Source: a virus
Length of the DNA stretch: 23,128 bases
IMG/VR virus record: IMGVR_UViG_3300032241_000177
Coordinates: 1-23,128 of that record
Strand: one strand, 5' to 3'
A model generated the notes under the pieces. It was not told the origin of the DNA, made no database searches, and was given only the letters and a program-made list of their open reading frames with translations. How positions within the stretch are numbered: position 1 is the stretch's first letter; the number at the start of each line of letters is the position of its first letter. Made by a program: the position numbers and the translations under genes. Below, one piece after another: positions 7,231-14,168 of this stretch.

Positions 7231-7486
7231 TCTCTTTTGCCTTTCTTAGTATTGCTCTAGAAAAATCCAGCCATTTAAAATAATTAAAACCATGTTTACC
7301 TTCAACACAATGTTCGTTATACATTTCTTTTATTTCCTCATCTGTTAGTGTCTTTGCTGGATGGGTGTAAAGTGGAATTTGTTTGTCTGACCATCTTTCT
7401 TTGGTAACAGTAATTTGCCAATCTGTGTCACCCCAATTAGTAGTATCTAATTCGTTTGTAGTCCACGCTACTGGTTCATTGCTCAT
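7223..7486 (-). CDS. Small phage hypothetical protein (EPVAW family-like)
   Basis: The start at 7486 (MSNEPVAW) gives 87 residues and overlaps the stop of the upstream gene as ATGA; a possible ATG at 7501 is less likely. The protein opens with SNEPVAWTTNE, has IPLYTHPAKTLTDEEI in the middle and ends with a helix (DFSRAILRKAKENG). The pattern EPVAW followed by IPLYTHP and LTDEEI recurs in many phage and prophage hypotheticals, but its function is not known to me. There are no membrane segments and no catalytic motif. It sits in a run of short coupled genes. Confidence 0.6.
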   Translation of the reverse strand: MSNEPVAWTTNELDTTNWGDTDWQITVTKERWSDKQIPLYTHPAKTLTDEEIKEMYNEHCVEGKHGFNYFKWLDFSRAILRKAKENG

Positions 7487-7752
7487 TTTGTATGCCTCCA
7501 TTCAACATAAGACAAATACAATTCATTTGCTTTTAAAAAGTATTTCAACGCCTCTATTTCAGCTTGTTGCTGTTTATGCTGCGCTTCTAATATTGCAATT
7601 CTGTCATGCTGTGCAACATGGCGCAGTTTGTACTTGGTCAGCTTTTCTTGTTGCTGGCGTAGCATGGTGGCTGCTTGTTCCATATACTCATCGCAGTCAT
7701 ATTCCATAGTAAGGCTGGACATCAATTTATCAGCTAGTTCATTTGCGTTCAT
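7483..7752 (-). CDS. Small coiled-coil protein
   Basis: The start at 7752 (MNANELADKL) gives 89 residues; it overlaps the upstream stop as ATGA and has GGGAGAG before it, so the in-frame ATG at 7770 is set aside. Residues 30-75 are rich in Q, K, L and E (LRQQQEKLTKYKL, then ILEAQHKQQQAEIEALKYFL) with heptad-like spacing, suggesting a coiled coil that forms dimers. Its first eight residues and 25 bases of DNA are repeated at the mini-ORF at 6968-7048. Function is unknown; an adaptor or structural helper role is conceivable. Confidence 0.6.
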   Translation of the reverse strand: MNANELADKLMSSLTMEYDCDEYMEQAATMLRQQQEKLTKYKLRHVAQHDRIAILEAQHKQQQAEIEALKYFLKANELYLSYVEWRHTK

Positions 7753-8456
7753 TTCAAACTCTCCCTGCAAAATACGTTAGGTGTTATATCCATTTTGGTA
7801 GATGTTGTGCCGTAAACAATCCTAGTCTTTACGGTTTCTTTGTTATGCACATTAAAGGTAGGCCAAAGTGGTCCTGTGTCTACAGAAATAATATGAGATA
7901 CATACTTAGATAAATTGCCGATGTCGGATACCGACATACCCAAATCCATCGTGCTATAACAAATGTCTGTAGGATGGGTAGTTGCTACAGTAAACCCTTG
8001 GTCAAGTAACTCTTGTGCTTTAGCTTTAAAAAACTCATAGTTAAAATCAGGTAACTGACCAGAGTTAGGTGGGGCGTTAATAATTAGGTAATCAAAATGC
8101 GGGTATACCTGTTTATTTAGCGCTGGATAATCAAACAAGAAATCATCCACAGTCTTAATTGGGTTATCAACCCTCAGCTTTTCAGATAACCTATCAAACC
8201 AAGCAAAGTGAAACTTCACCCAATCTTTTTTATCGGGGTGAGATACCAAAAAATTGCCCGTGTTTATCCACGCATCAACCGCACCAGCCGTTACTTCTGT
8301 GCCACCTAAAGTTATTTCCGTACCCTCAACTAATGGTGCTAACTCTTTGTGGTACATAGGATGGCAATGATGCACCGCAGGAATACCCAAGCGACGCAAG
8401 TAATTTAAGTGAATTAAGTTATCACCTAAATGGTATTGGTTATACGTTATTACCAT
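7749..8456 (-). CDS. GT9/heptosyltransferase-like GT-B protein
   Basis: The start at 8456 (MVITYNQYHLGD) gives 235 residues and overlaps the stop of the upstream gene as TAATG; an ATG at 8486 would need a 30-base overlap. HLGDNLIHLNYLRRLG near the N-terminus matches the G-D-x-x-x-x-x-P/L start of family 9 heptosyltransferases, and the C-terminal half has LSKYVSHIISVDTGPLWPTF, matching the D-T/S-G-x-x-H region but with L-W where these enzymes usually have H. Such proteins add heptose or related sugars to lipopolysaccharide. The family is likely but divergent, and activity is uncertain because of the missing histidine. It is part of the glycosyltransferase group. Confidence 0.6.
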   Translation of the reverse strand: MVITYNQYHLGDNLIHLNYLRRLGIPAVHHCHPMYHKELAPLVEGTEITLGGTEVTAGAVDAWINTGNFLVSHPDKKDWVKFHFAWFDRLSEKLRVDNPIKTVDDFLFDYPALNKQVYPHFDYLIINAPPNSGQLPDFNYEFFKAKAQELLDQGFTVATTHPTDICYSTMDLGMSVSDIGNLSKYVSHIISVDTGPLWPTFNVHNKETVKTRIVYGTTSTKMDITPNVFCRESLK

Positions 8457-9325
8457 TATTTGCTCATTCTTGTAGTTATGTTCCACACAAATGCAAGCGC
8501 TTCGTTAAGGCTAGGCTCTTTTAGTAATAATGGTTGTTCGTAATAGGCTTTGTAAAGTTCTTCATACTCATCCAAGTCTGCTACTCTGTTTACAAAAAAA
8601 GCCATGTCCTTAGTATTCATGTAGTTCAAGAATGCCTGTTCATTAAAGTCGCAATCCACAGACATAGTACCGCTATAAATAGGCACAGTACCGCCAGCGT
8701 ACGCATCAATAAGTTTTTCAGTAACATATCCGTCGTATATAGAGTTCTCAGGGCAAAGGCAGAACTTGTATTCAGGCAAGATATCAAACTTAGATTGACG
8801 TAAAGGATTGCCAAACATATTCCCGTAACCATCTACTTGCTTATACTTTGATATAGAGTTGTACAAGTTCACTCGCAACCCTTCAGGATTACCCGCTATC
8901 ATGGCGCAGAACTTATCCTTGCTTGCTATGTCTAACTTACGACCACGGGTAAGGCTTTTAATATCAATTAAATCTTCATAGCCGTGGTTATGTCCATTCT
9001 CGTCACGAACCTTTTGCTTAAACCTAGGCCAAGCTAAGCGAGCATACCAAAGAGGGAAACGAAAATTCCTACCACCATAGGTATCGTAATCAAAGGAAAG
9101 GCTATAACTGTAATTAACAAAATTAGGGCGTATATTTTCCCCGATAAAGGCAAGTGTTTTTGCAGGGTCGGTAGGGACATTTCCAAATACTGAGGTAACA
9201 ATAAGGTCAGCCGCATGTGGATTGTGAGTATAAACGATGTCACCGAAAGCAGTACGGAAAAAGTAATCAAAGAAATCTCCATCAAATGCCCCTTCCCAAA
9301 AATTAACTACACAAATTGTTTTCAT
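8456..9325 (-). CDS. GT10 alpha-1,3/4-fucosyltransferase-like protein
   Basis: The 289-residue protein carries the diagnostic C-terminal motif of GT10 fucosyltransferases: KFCLCPENSIYDGYVTEK, followed by LIDAYAGGTVPIYSG (about residues 185-220), which binds GDP-fucose. The N-terminal half is the acceptor domain, with FIGENIRP and a basic stretch. These enzymes add fucose in alpha-1,3 or alpha-1,4 linkage to GlcNAc-containing glycans. No signal or membrane segment is seen, so it would act in the cytoplasm or at the membrane face. The start overlaps the stop of the DUF3310 gene (ATGA). The family is confident; sugar donor and target in this phage are inferred. Confidence 0.8.
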   Translation of the reverse strand: MKTICVVNFWEGAFDGDFFDYFFRTAFGDIVYTHNPHAADLIVTSVFGNVPTDPAKTLAFIGENIRPNFVNYSYSLSFDYDTYGGRNFRFPLWYARLAWPRFKQKVRDENGHNHGYEDLIDIKSLTRGRKLDIASKDKFCAMIAGNPEGLRVNLYNSISKYKQVDGYGNMFGNPLRQSKFDILPEYKFCLCPENSIYDGYVTEKLIDAYAGGTVPIYSGTMSVDCDFNEQAFLNYMNTKDMAFFVNRVADLDEYEELYKAYYEQPLLLKEPSLNEALAFVWNITTRMSK

Positions 9326-9624
9326 TTAGTTCTCTTTGCAATTTCACGTTGAATATACCAAACGGCTTTACGCAAATCATCTATTGCTTCGCCTTTTAAA
9401 TCTGCACGCCAAATATACTTAATCGCATTGCCAAGATTAAATCCCATATGCTCAGTAATCTGTATGCACTCGATACCTGATGGGTGGTTGGTGTAATGCT
9501 TAGGGTGATTGACATTATCTTTAACTTTGACATTCGGGGGCGTAAAGTCTATAGGCACATATTTGTTGCCTGATGCCCCGACAATAACTGTGTCGTCACT
9601 AAAATATTGAAACTCTTGTTGCAT
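9322..9624 (-). CDS. DUF3310 protein (T7 gp1.7-like)
   Basis: The start at 9624 gives 100 residues, with AAGGAT before it; the longer in-frame start at 9717 would overlap the upstream gene by about 90 bases and is not preferred. The C-terminal half reads VNHPKHYTNHPSGIECIQIT, then GFNLGNAIKYIWRADLKG and DLRKAVWYIQREI. This is the conserved DUF3310 signature, found in many phages and in part of T7 gp1.7, a nucleotide kinase. The T7 link suggests a nucleotide metabolism role, but this short form lacks a clear kinase motif. It is followed by the GT10 gene with overlapping ends. Confidence 0.85.
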   Translation of the reverse strand: MQQEFQYFSDDTVIVGASGNKYVPIDFTPPNVKVKDNVNHPKHYTNHPSGIECIQITEHMGFNLGNAIKYIWRADLKGEAIDDLRKAVWYIQREIAKRTK

Positions 9625-9625
9625 A

Positions 9626-9877
9626 TTAGTATCCTTCGTCGTTGTTAAGTAAGTTAATAAATCTTTGCAGTTCTGCGCTAGGCATGTCGTTATGAAAGAA
9701 AACAGAGCCATTATCAAGAATCCTATATTGTGGAACGTAGCAACCTGAAACCTGAAGTATGGCTAAGCCTTGTTCTAGCAAATCATTCAACTCTCTTTTC
9801 GATAGTGAAGAAGACTTCTTGGCATCCTTCACATTTTCTTTTTCGTTCGACATAATTGTTTTTTGTTTTTGGGTCAT
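9626..9877 (-). CDS. Small hypothetical protein
   Basis: I do not recognise this 83-residue protein. The N-terminus is highly charged (KEKNVKDAKKSS-like composition) and the C-terminal two-thirds (LLEQGLAILQVSGCYVPQYR and LQRFINLL) look folded. The ATG at 9877 has a weak GAGA eight bases upstream, and an in-frame ATG at 9853 has no Shine-Dalgarno sequence, so the longer start is kept with moderate certainty. Its stop is two bases before the DUF3310 start. There are no cysteine pairs, membrane segments or catalytic motifs. A 58-base AT-rich gap separates it from the membrane protein gene upstream. Confidence 0.5.
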   Translation of the reverse strand: MTQKQKTIMSNEKENVKDAKKSSSLSKRELNDLLEQGLAILQVSGCYVPQYRILDNGSVFFHNDMPSAELQRFINLLNNDEGY

Positions 9878-9935
9878 AAAAAAATCTCGAATCTATAACT
9901 TTTGTTTTGTGTGTTTTACAAAAATCACAAACCAT

Positions 9936-10079
9936 TTACCTTGCCTCTATAAATAATCCTACGTTACCTATTGCATATCCAATAAACGCAATTCCTAATC
10001 CAATCTGCCCCTTACGTATAAAGTCTACGGCTACGACGGTATATACAACACCAATACATGCAATTAACCAGCTACTCAT
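9936..10079 (-). CDS. 47-residue membrane protein
   Basis: The frame starts at ATG 10079, overlapping the TGA of the nuclease-like gene upstream (ATGA), and ends at TAA 9936. The product reads MSSWLIACIGVVYTVVAVD, then FIRKGQ, then a second hydrophobic stretch LGIAFIGYAIGNVGLFIEAR. This gives two membrane spans around a short basic loop. Small proteins of this pattern are common in phage early regions and may alter the host membrane or exclude other phages. It is not a canonical holin, since there is no lysis cassette nearby. The gene is real by overlap and codon structure; the role is unknown. Confidence 0.65.
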   Translation of the reverse strand: MSSWLIACIGVVYTVVAVDFIRKGQIGLGIAFIGYAIGNVGLFIEAR

Positions 10080-10450
10080 GACGCATCTGCCTGAACGTAC
10101 CAATCATTGAGGATACTCTTTAAATCATCTGCATCCTTGCCAATCGGCACATACATTCCATACTTGTTAATAGCTTGAATATCCAATACTTCTACACCGT
10201 TATCTGTATTGCCTGTAATTACTAAGACTGTAGTATTAGGTTGCTTTGCTAAATTAACTAGCACGATTTCTTGTCCTCTGCTCATGTTTTCTGATGGGCG
10301 TTTCCACTCACCAAATAAAAAATGAGCCTTACGTTCAAACACCATGTCAATATTAGATGGCATAGCTTTAGGGTTGGCGGGAATTAGCCCACGCAAAAAG
10401 CCAAAGTCCACATGGGTTGCATGAGGGTTACGCATAGCGGGCTCAAACAT
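10076..10450 (-). CDS. Likely PD-(D/E)XK nuclease-like protein
   Basis: The start at 10450 gives 124 residues, with GGAGA seven bases upstream; in-frame ATG codons at 10486 and 10516 lie inside the preceding gene. The core SNIDMVFERKAHFLFGEWKR shows an acidic residue on one strand and E-W-K on the next, as in the D-x(n)-E-x-K active site of PD-(D/E)XK nucleases. The later TVLVITGNTD also fits the alternating strands of that fold. It could therefore cut or resolve DNA, but a non-catalytic relative is possible. It lies between a paralogue-type gene and the small membrane gene, with overlaps at both ends. Confidence 0.5.
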   Translation of the reverse strand: MFEPAMRNPHATHVDFGFLRGLIPANPKAMPSNIDMVFERKAHFLFGEWKRPSENMSRGQEIVLVNLAKQPNTTVLVITGNTDNGVEVLDIQAINKYGMYVPIGKDADDLKSILNDWYVQADAS

Positions 10451-10640
10451 TCTTTGTTCTCCTTTTCTTAACGGCAACAATTCCATGTTCTTCGGGTGCT
10501 TTATTGCGTGCTTCAATCATGGCGTCTGCAAAGGCATAACATCTTTCTGCACTGGCTAGCATAACCTCATTAGTTCCATCTAAACCTATCCTCAACGACG
10601 CAAACATCGCAAAGCAATCCCTTAAATCGTTCTCATTCAT
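10443..10640 (-). CDS. Small phage hypothetical, paralogue of the 60-residue protein at 10845-11027
   Basis: The start at 10640 (MNENDLRD) gives 65 residues and has AAGGA upstream. The pattern LRDCFAMFASL, then RCYAFADAMIEARNK, matches RDYFAAQIIQG and RAYEIADAMLKER in the neighbouring gene at 10845-11027, so the two are diverged copies of one small phage family. In this copy the middle is different (RIGLDGTNEVMLAS) and a basic tail (VKKRRTKNV) follows. Function is unknown for both. It overlaps the genes on either side by eight bases. Confidence 0.55.
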   Translation of the reverse strand: MNENDLRDCFAMFASLRIGLDGTNEVMLASAERCYAFADAMIEARNKAPEEHGIVAVKKRRTKNV

Positions 10641-10848
10641 ATATGTTCCTTGCATCTAACCAGCCCTTAATCTTCCACGCAATAAACTTATATACACTCA
10701 TGTTCCATACTTTATTTAAGCGTTCTTTCAATTCATAATTTTCCAATAACAATTCACTATTGTGTGTAGACATCATATTCCACGCTACTTGAATATCTTT
10801 ACCGTATGTCTTAACTTTCTGTGCCGTATCTTCGTCTTGTTCGTTCAT
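10633..10848 (-). CDS. Small hypothetical helical protein
   Basis: I do not recognise this 71-residue protein. It is acidic at the start (MNEQDEDTAQ) and mostly helical, with LLLENYELKERLNKVW resembling a short coiled coil, and it ends in an aromatic-rich, amphipathic segment (YKFIAWKIKGWLDARN) that might touch a membrane or a partner. The start overlaps the upstream stop (ATGA) without a clear Shine-Dalgarno sequence, so it is likely translated by coupling. It is flanked by the two paralogous genes, and no function can be proposed. Confidence 0.5.
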   Translation of the reverse strand: MNEQDEDTAQKVKTYGKDIQVAWNMMSTHNSELLLENYELKERLNKVWNMSVYKFIAWKIKGWLDARNIYE

Positions 10849-11027
10849 ACGTTATCAATCTCACGTTCTTTAAGCATGGCGTCAGCAATCTCGTAGGCGC
10901 GGCGTGTAGCTATTTCATCCCATGTTTTACCATCAGGCATAGCTAATTTCCAATCACCAGCACAAATACCTTGGATAATCTGCGCCGCAAAGTAATCCCG
11001 TAATTTAATATTGTTTAAGTTGTTCAT
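10845..11027 (-). CDS. Small phage hypothetical (RDYFAAQ...AYEIADAML family)
   Basis: The product has 60 residues: an N-terminal helix with LRDYFAAQIIQG, a loop with PDGKTW, and a second helix with IATRRAYEIADAMLKERE. This two-helix pattern is common in phage and prophage hypotheticals and is shared with the diverged copy at 10443-10640. Function is unknown. The start overlaps the stop of the N/Y-rich protein gene (ATGA), and its stop overlaps the next gene's start. The frame is secure because of the paralogue and the couplings. Confidence 0.65.
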   Translation of the reverse strand: MNNLNNIKLRDYFAAQIIQGICAGDWKLAMPDGKTWDEIATRRAYEIADAMLKEREIDNV

Positions 11028-11362
11028 CTTGAATACCCTATGCGGTTGCCGTTGTTATCAAAATAATTCACAGTCCCTTGTGAGGACTGCACCTCGTAAC
11101 CAATTCGATTACCTCTGTTGTCGTAAACGCCATTGGTTGAGTTGTAGTTCATAGGGCTATTCTGATAATTGAAAGGACTATTGTTGTAGTCCATAGCCGT
11201 ATTGTTAAAGTTGTTAGCGTTGTTCGCCCAGTTATTAGGGTTGTATTCCCAGTTATACGCTTGGTTAGTTTGTGCTTTTACATGGGGTGGAAAAAAGAAA
11301 AATACCGCCGCAATAAACGCAAACGCTATTAACATAAAAATAAAATCTTCTTTGAAGTTCAT
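11024..11362 (-). CDS. Exported or membrane-anchored Asn/Tyr-rich repeat protein
   Basis: This 112-residue protein has a hydrophobic N-terminal segment (residues 7-25, FIFMLIAFAFIAAVFFFF) followed by PPHVKAQTN, which could be a signal peptide cut after KA or a membrane anchor. The rest is rich in N, Y, S and P. It has short repeats such as FNYQNSPMNYNS and two copies of a Y/F-D-N-x-G-N-R-I-G-Y unit at the C-terminus. Similar asparagine-rich proteins occur in other phages as hypotheticals. It probably faces the periplasm. Its role is unknown; surface modification or exclusion of other phages are ideas only. The start overlaps the previous stop (ATGA). Confidence 0.6.
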   Translation of the reverse strand: MNFKEDFIFMLIAFAFIAAVFFFFPPHVKAQTNQAYNWEYNPNNWANNANNFNNTAMDYNNSPFNYQNSPMNYNSTNGVYDNRGNRIGYEVQSSQGTVNYFDNNGNRIGYSR

Positions 11363-11631
11363 TTTTTCTTTTTCGCCTTTTTAATTAGCTTTTCTTCTTT
11401 AGCTTCTTGCTGGGCTTCTGCATTTTTACGATTCCAAGTCATAATATCTGATGCCTTCTCGTCTAACTTGTCGCTTAATTCTGCTAACACATCTCTTGCT
11501 AGCCATAATGAACCACTCTGAGCATCATCGCTAATGTCTGCCGCTACTAGTTCTACTACCATAGCCGCACTATGAATCTTGTAACTAATTTCGCTAATCT
11601 CATTAGCCTTTTCCCATAAATCATTAATCAT
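11359..11631 (-). CDS. Small hypothetical protein downstream of DNA polymerase
   Basis: The ATG at 11631 gives 90 residues and overlaps the polymerase stop codon as TAATG; a TTG start two codons earlier is possible but not needed. The product begins MINDLWEKANEISEIS and is mostly helical and acidic, with ADISDDAQSGSLWLARDVLA in the middle, then a lysine-rich tail (KLIKKAKKKK). I have seen similar small proteins as phage hypotheticals but know no function. Its place directly after DNA polymerase may indicate a link to replication, which is inference only. Confidence 0.6.
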   Translation of the reverse strand: MINDLWEKANEISEISYKIHSAAMVVELVAADISDDAQSGSLWLARDVLAELSDKLDEKASDIMTWNRKNAEAQQEAKEEKLIKKAKKKK

Positions 11632-13454
11632 TAACAATCTCCATAACTTTTACCATAACCGCTCTCACAATTAAGTGGGAGTTCCTTTGCCCATTCGGGT
11701 CTTAACCGCATGCACATCTCTACAAACTCTTTCGCCGTCTGCGCTTGTGCTTCAGGTACTACGCAAGCAATCGCATCATGCACAGTCATTACTACTTTGT
11801 ACTTCTTGTTGATTTTGAGCATCTGTTCGCCAATGATGATTCTCGCAAGCGCTTGGCATAGATTCTCAACCACTTTGCCCCCGTAGATTCTGTTAGGGAT
11901 AACTGCTCTACCTCTTTTGGTGTCGTATACATATTCACTCTTTCCTTCGGTTTCTTGCTTGCGTAAGTTTGGATACTTCACATACAAGCCATTGGGTAGT
12001 CTGATACCCTTAAGTCCGTCTACATACAACACGCCGTTTCTACCTACATCACAGCTAGCATCCGCTATGATGGCATCCAAAGCTAATCCTGCTTCTCTCC
12101 AAAGGGCAGGTATTTTTGGATAGGTTTGGCGATAGACCGAGATAATACGAGCGGCTTCATCTTCCGCAATCTCCACACCGAATGTCTTGAGTTGCGCCCC
12201 GAATTTCTTGCTCCCCATGCCATAGCCACATCCAAGTATGGTCGTTTTACCGACGAACCTCTCGCCCTCCGATATCTCCGTAACATCCTTACCATAGATA
12301 GCCGAAGCCATGATTTTGTATACATCTTGCCCTTTCTCAAACGCATCAACCAAATCGTCTTGACCAGCCAGCCACGCAATAGTTCTCGCTTCAATTTGTG
12401 ATGAGTCGCTATCAATAATCACATGGTCTTTCGGCGCTACGATGGCACGCTTTAACGTAGATTTGCGGCCCAAGTTCTGCATGTTAATCTTATCGTCGCC
12501 GCCCCATCTGCCTGTGTGTGCCGCATAGTAGCGTAGGGGTATTGGTAATAAGCCTCTGCCGGCAATGTTAATAAATCGCTCAGTTCTTGTTTCTTCTAGC
12601 GTAGACTTAACACCCAAGCGAGCGGCAACTAAGGCTTGTACTGCTGGACTAGGGTGTTCCAGTAAGGCTTTGAACTCCTCATCATTCTTAGCAAACGCAT
12701 AAACTTCTTTGCCTGTTGTAGGACTAATCTTTCTAGGCGGTACAACATTTAAAATCCTTAACATTTCTGCAAAAGTTTCGCCACTCATTAATGAGTCACG
12801 GTTTTCTAGTCCAAGGTTATCAAGTAGTTTTGCTTTTTCATATATTAAGTTTCCTAAATAACTTTTAAGAACGGCTACATCCAGATATAAAGACGGTTCG
12901 CTATACATGCGTATGGTTAAGTCAATTAGTCTTAGCTCGCTTTGTGGAAATTGCGGGGACATGCAGTTAAACAACTTATATGTAAGTTCCGTATCGTTCT
13001 TACAATACTCGCCATACAACGCTAATTCTTCTTCGTTGAAATCTATACGGCGCTTACCTAGCGCTTTGAGTACTTCGTCGCCTTTTTGTCCAAGCCCATA
13101 ATACTCAGTAAGTTTTGCCAAACTACCGCCAACTTCTGTGCTATGTATTGCACGAGCCATGCTAAGTGTATCAAGCCAGCCACGAGGAGCAATCCCAAAA
13201 TGCCAAGTAAGAATAGCGGCATCAAACATAGCGTTGTGAGCCAAGACGAGGTGTTCGCCGAAATTGAACGACTCCAAAAACTTTTTGGTTTGTCCTTTAG
13301 TTCCCGAAAACCATACTGCCTCATTATCATTTTCCTTTACCGATACTCCAATAACTTCAAACTCTGAGCCACGCACATATTCTTCCGTTGTCAGCTTTGA
13401 CAAGGAATAGGTTTGCGAGTAATAGGTCTCAAAATCGAGAGTGTAGATATTCAT
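11631..13454 (-). CDS. Family A DNA polymerase with 3'-5' exonuclease domain
   Basis: The protein has 607 residues. The N-terminal exonuclease domain shows Exo I as LDFETY (D7, E9), Exo II as AHNAMFD (D78) and Exo III as YCKNDTELTYKL. The polymerase domain has motif A as DSDSSQIEAR near residue 346, the motif B region as TTILGCGYGMGSKKFG near 405, and motif C as VMTVHDAI near 555. It is shorter than bacterial Pol I, lacks the 5' nuclease domain and matches the size of compact phage polymerases. It would copy the phage genome. The start overlaps the stop of the gene at 13451-13843 (ATGA). No key residue appears to be missing. Confidence 0.95.
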   Translation of the reverse strand: MNIYTLDFETYYSQTYSLSKLTTEEYVRGSEFEVIGVSVKENDNEAVWFSGTKGQTKKFLESFNFGEHLVLAHNAMFDAAILTWHFGIAPRGWLDTLSMARAIHSTEVGGSLAKLTEYYGLGQKGDEVLKALGKRRIDFNEEELALYGEYCKNDTELTYKLFNCMSPQFPQSELRLIDLTIRMYSEPSLYLDVAVLKSYLGNLIYEKAKLLDNLGLENRDSLMSGETFAEMLRILNVVPPRKISPTTGKEVYAFAKNDEEFKALLEHPSPAVQALVAARLGVKSTLEETRTERFINIAGRGLLPIPLRYYAAHTGRWGGDDKINMQNLGRKSTLKRAIVAPKDHVIIDSDSSQIEARTIAWLAGQDDLVDAFEKGQDVYKIMASAIYGKDVTEISEGERFVGKTTILGCGYGMGSKKFGAQLKTFGVEIAEDEAARIISVYRQTYPKIPALWREAGLALDAIIADASCDVGRNGVLYVDGLKGIRLPNGLYVKYPNLRKQETEGKSEYVYDTKRGRAVIPNRIYGGKVVENLCQALARIIIGEQMLKINKKYKVVMTVHDAIACVVPEAQAQTAKEFVEMCMRLRPEWAKELPLNCESGYGKSYGDC

Positions 13455-13843
13455 ACGTTTATGGTTATTCCGCCGTTTGGAAGGCGTAAGGCTCTTATGT
13501 CTTCTAGTGAAGGTGCTTTCGTTCCGTCTAGGCGCAATTTGGTTTTTGGCGCTTTCGCAATAGAAGATGATAGTTCCTCATCTACAAGAAGTTCCCGCAT
13601 GATTGATTCGTCAAACTGCTTGCGTCTGACGCTGATTAACCCTGCATACAAAGCATCTACTTCGGCAGGGGTTAGCGTATCGTGATTGCTTTTGTTCTCT
13701 AGCTTAGCTTTAATAACACCTTGAACGATTGGATGCCATCTAGGTAATTGTCTACCGCTTGATACACCTAGTCCAAATTCCTCAGGATTGCTTTCCATTC
13801 GGGCAAGTAATATCTTTACTCCTGTGCAAAACTCATCACTCAT
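13451..13843 (-). CDS. Phage hypothetical protein upstream of DNA polymerase
   Basis: I do not recognise a domain in this 130-residue protein. It starts MSDEFCTGVKILLARMESNP, a pattern I have seen in phage hypotheticals, continues with a mixed helical core (RQLPRWHPIVQGVIKAKLEN) and a LTPAEVDALYAGL helix, and ends with LRLPNGGITINV. There is no membrane segment. Both ends overlap neighbours by ATGA: it follows the VRR-NUC gene and precedes the polymerase, so the three are probably made together. A replication-linked function is a guess from position. Confidence 0.6.
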   Translation of the reverse strand: MSDEFCTGVKILLARMESNPEEFGLGVSSGRQLPRWHPIVQGVIKAKLENKSNHDTLTPAEVDALYAGLISVRRKQFDESIMRELLVDEELSSSIAKAPKTKLRLDGTKAPSLEDIRALRLPNGGITINV

Positions 13844-14133
13844 AGCAATTCCTTAATGGTTGTTTCTAACAATGTTAGGTTTGATTCGTTTATGACTAGC
13901 GCAGTACCACCAGCAGTTTTAATGGCAGCCAGTTCTCGTTCTTGTAACGCAGTTGTTTTGCCTTTGCCAGCCTTGCACTCGATGGCTAAAAATTTACCAG
14001 CAACGCAACAAATAATATCGGGGATACCCGCACGACCCATACCGTTGGCAATGGGATAAAAGTAATACACGCCGTTAGCCTTGAGTAGCTTAACGCAAGA
14101 TGCTTTTACTTTTGATTCGGGTGTAGATGCCAT
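13840..14133 (-). CDS. VRR-NUC domain endonuclease
   Basis: This 97-residue protein is a stand-alone VRR-NUC nuclease. GRAGIPDII gives P38-D39, and KFLAIECKAGKG gives E52 and K54, the D-x(n)-E-x-K active site of this PD-(D/E)XK branch. An early glutamate (E6) may serve as the usual first acidic residue. Relatives cut branched DNA, such as Holliday junctions and flaps. The ATG at 14133 has no Shine-Dalgarno sequence, and the -10 box of a strong promoter ends seven bases upstream, so the transcript may start on the ATG itself. One CTAACA-type palindrome lies in its 3' end (13866-13878). Confidence 0.85.
   Translation of the reverse strand: MASTPESKVKASCVKLLKANGVYYFYPIANGMGRAGIPDIICCVAGKFLAIECKAGKGKTTALQERELAAIKTAGGTALVINESNLTLLETTIKELL
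13866..13878. repeat. CTAACA/TGTTAG palindrome copy
   Basis: CTAACAATGTTAG is a perfect 6+1+6 inverted repeat within the last codons of the VRR-NUC gene, where it encodes L-T-L-L. It is the leftmost copy found. Confidence 0.75.
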
Positions 14134-14139
14134 GCCATA

Positions 14140-14167
14140 ACTATAACATGGTTTTAGACTTTGTCAA
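14140..14167 (-). promoter_or_regulatory. Sigma70-type promoter giving a possibly leaderless transcript
   Basis: On the minus strand TTGACA (14167-14162) and TATAGT (14145-14140) are separated by 16 bases. The expected start point, seven bases downstream, is the A of the VRR-NUC ATG at 14133. It shares TTGACAAAGT and TATAGTT with the promoter at 2085-2112. It follows a terminator, so it opens a new transcription unit that includes DNA polymerase. Confidence 0.8.
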
Positions 14168-14168
14168 T

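Noticed and set aside
6874-7260. Plus-strand open frame of 128 codons
   Set aside because: It is antisense to three coupled minus-strand genes and to their overlaps; there is no plus-strand promoter or family resemblance.
9625-9717. Longer start for the DUF3310 gene
   Set aside because: The extension would overlap the upstream gene by about 90 bases, and the shorter ATG at 9624 has an AAGGAT site.
12083-12415. Minus-strand open frame of 110 codons inside the DNA polymerase
   Set aside because: It is a different frame across polymerase motifs A and B; the product is arginine-rich without a pattern.
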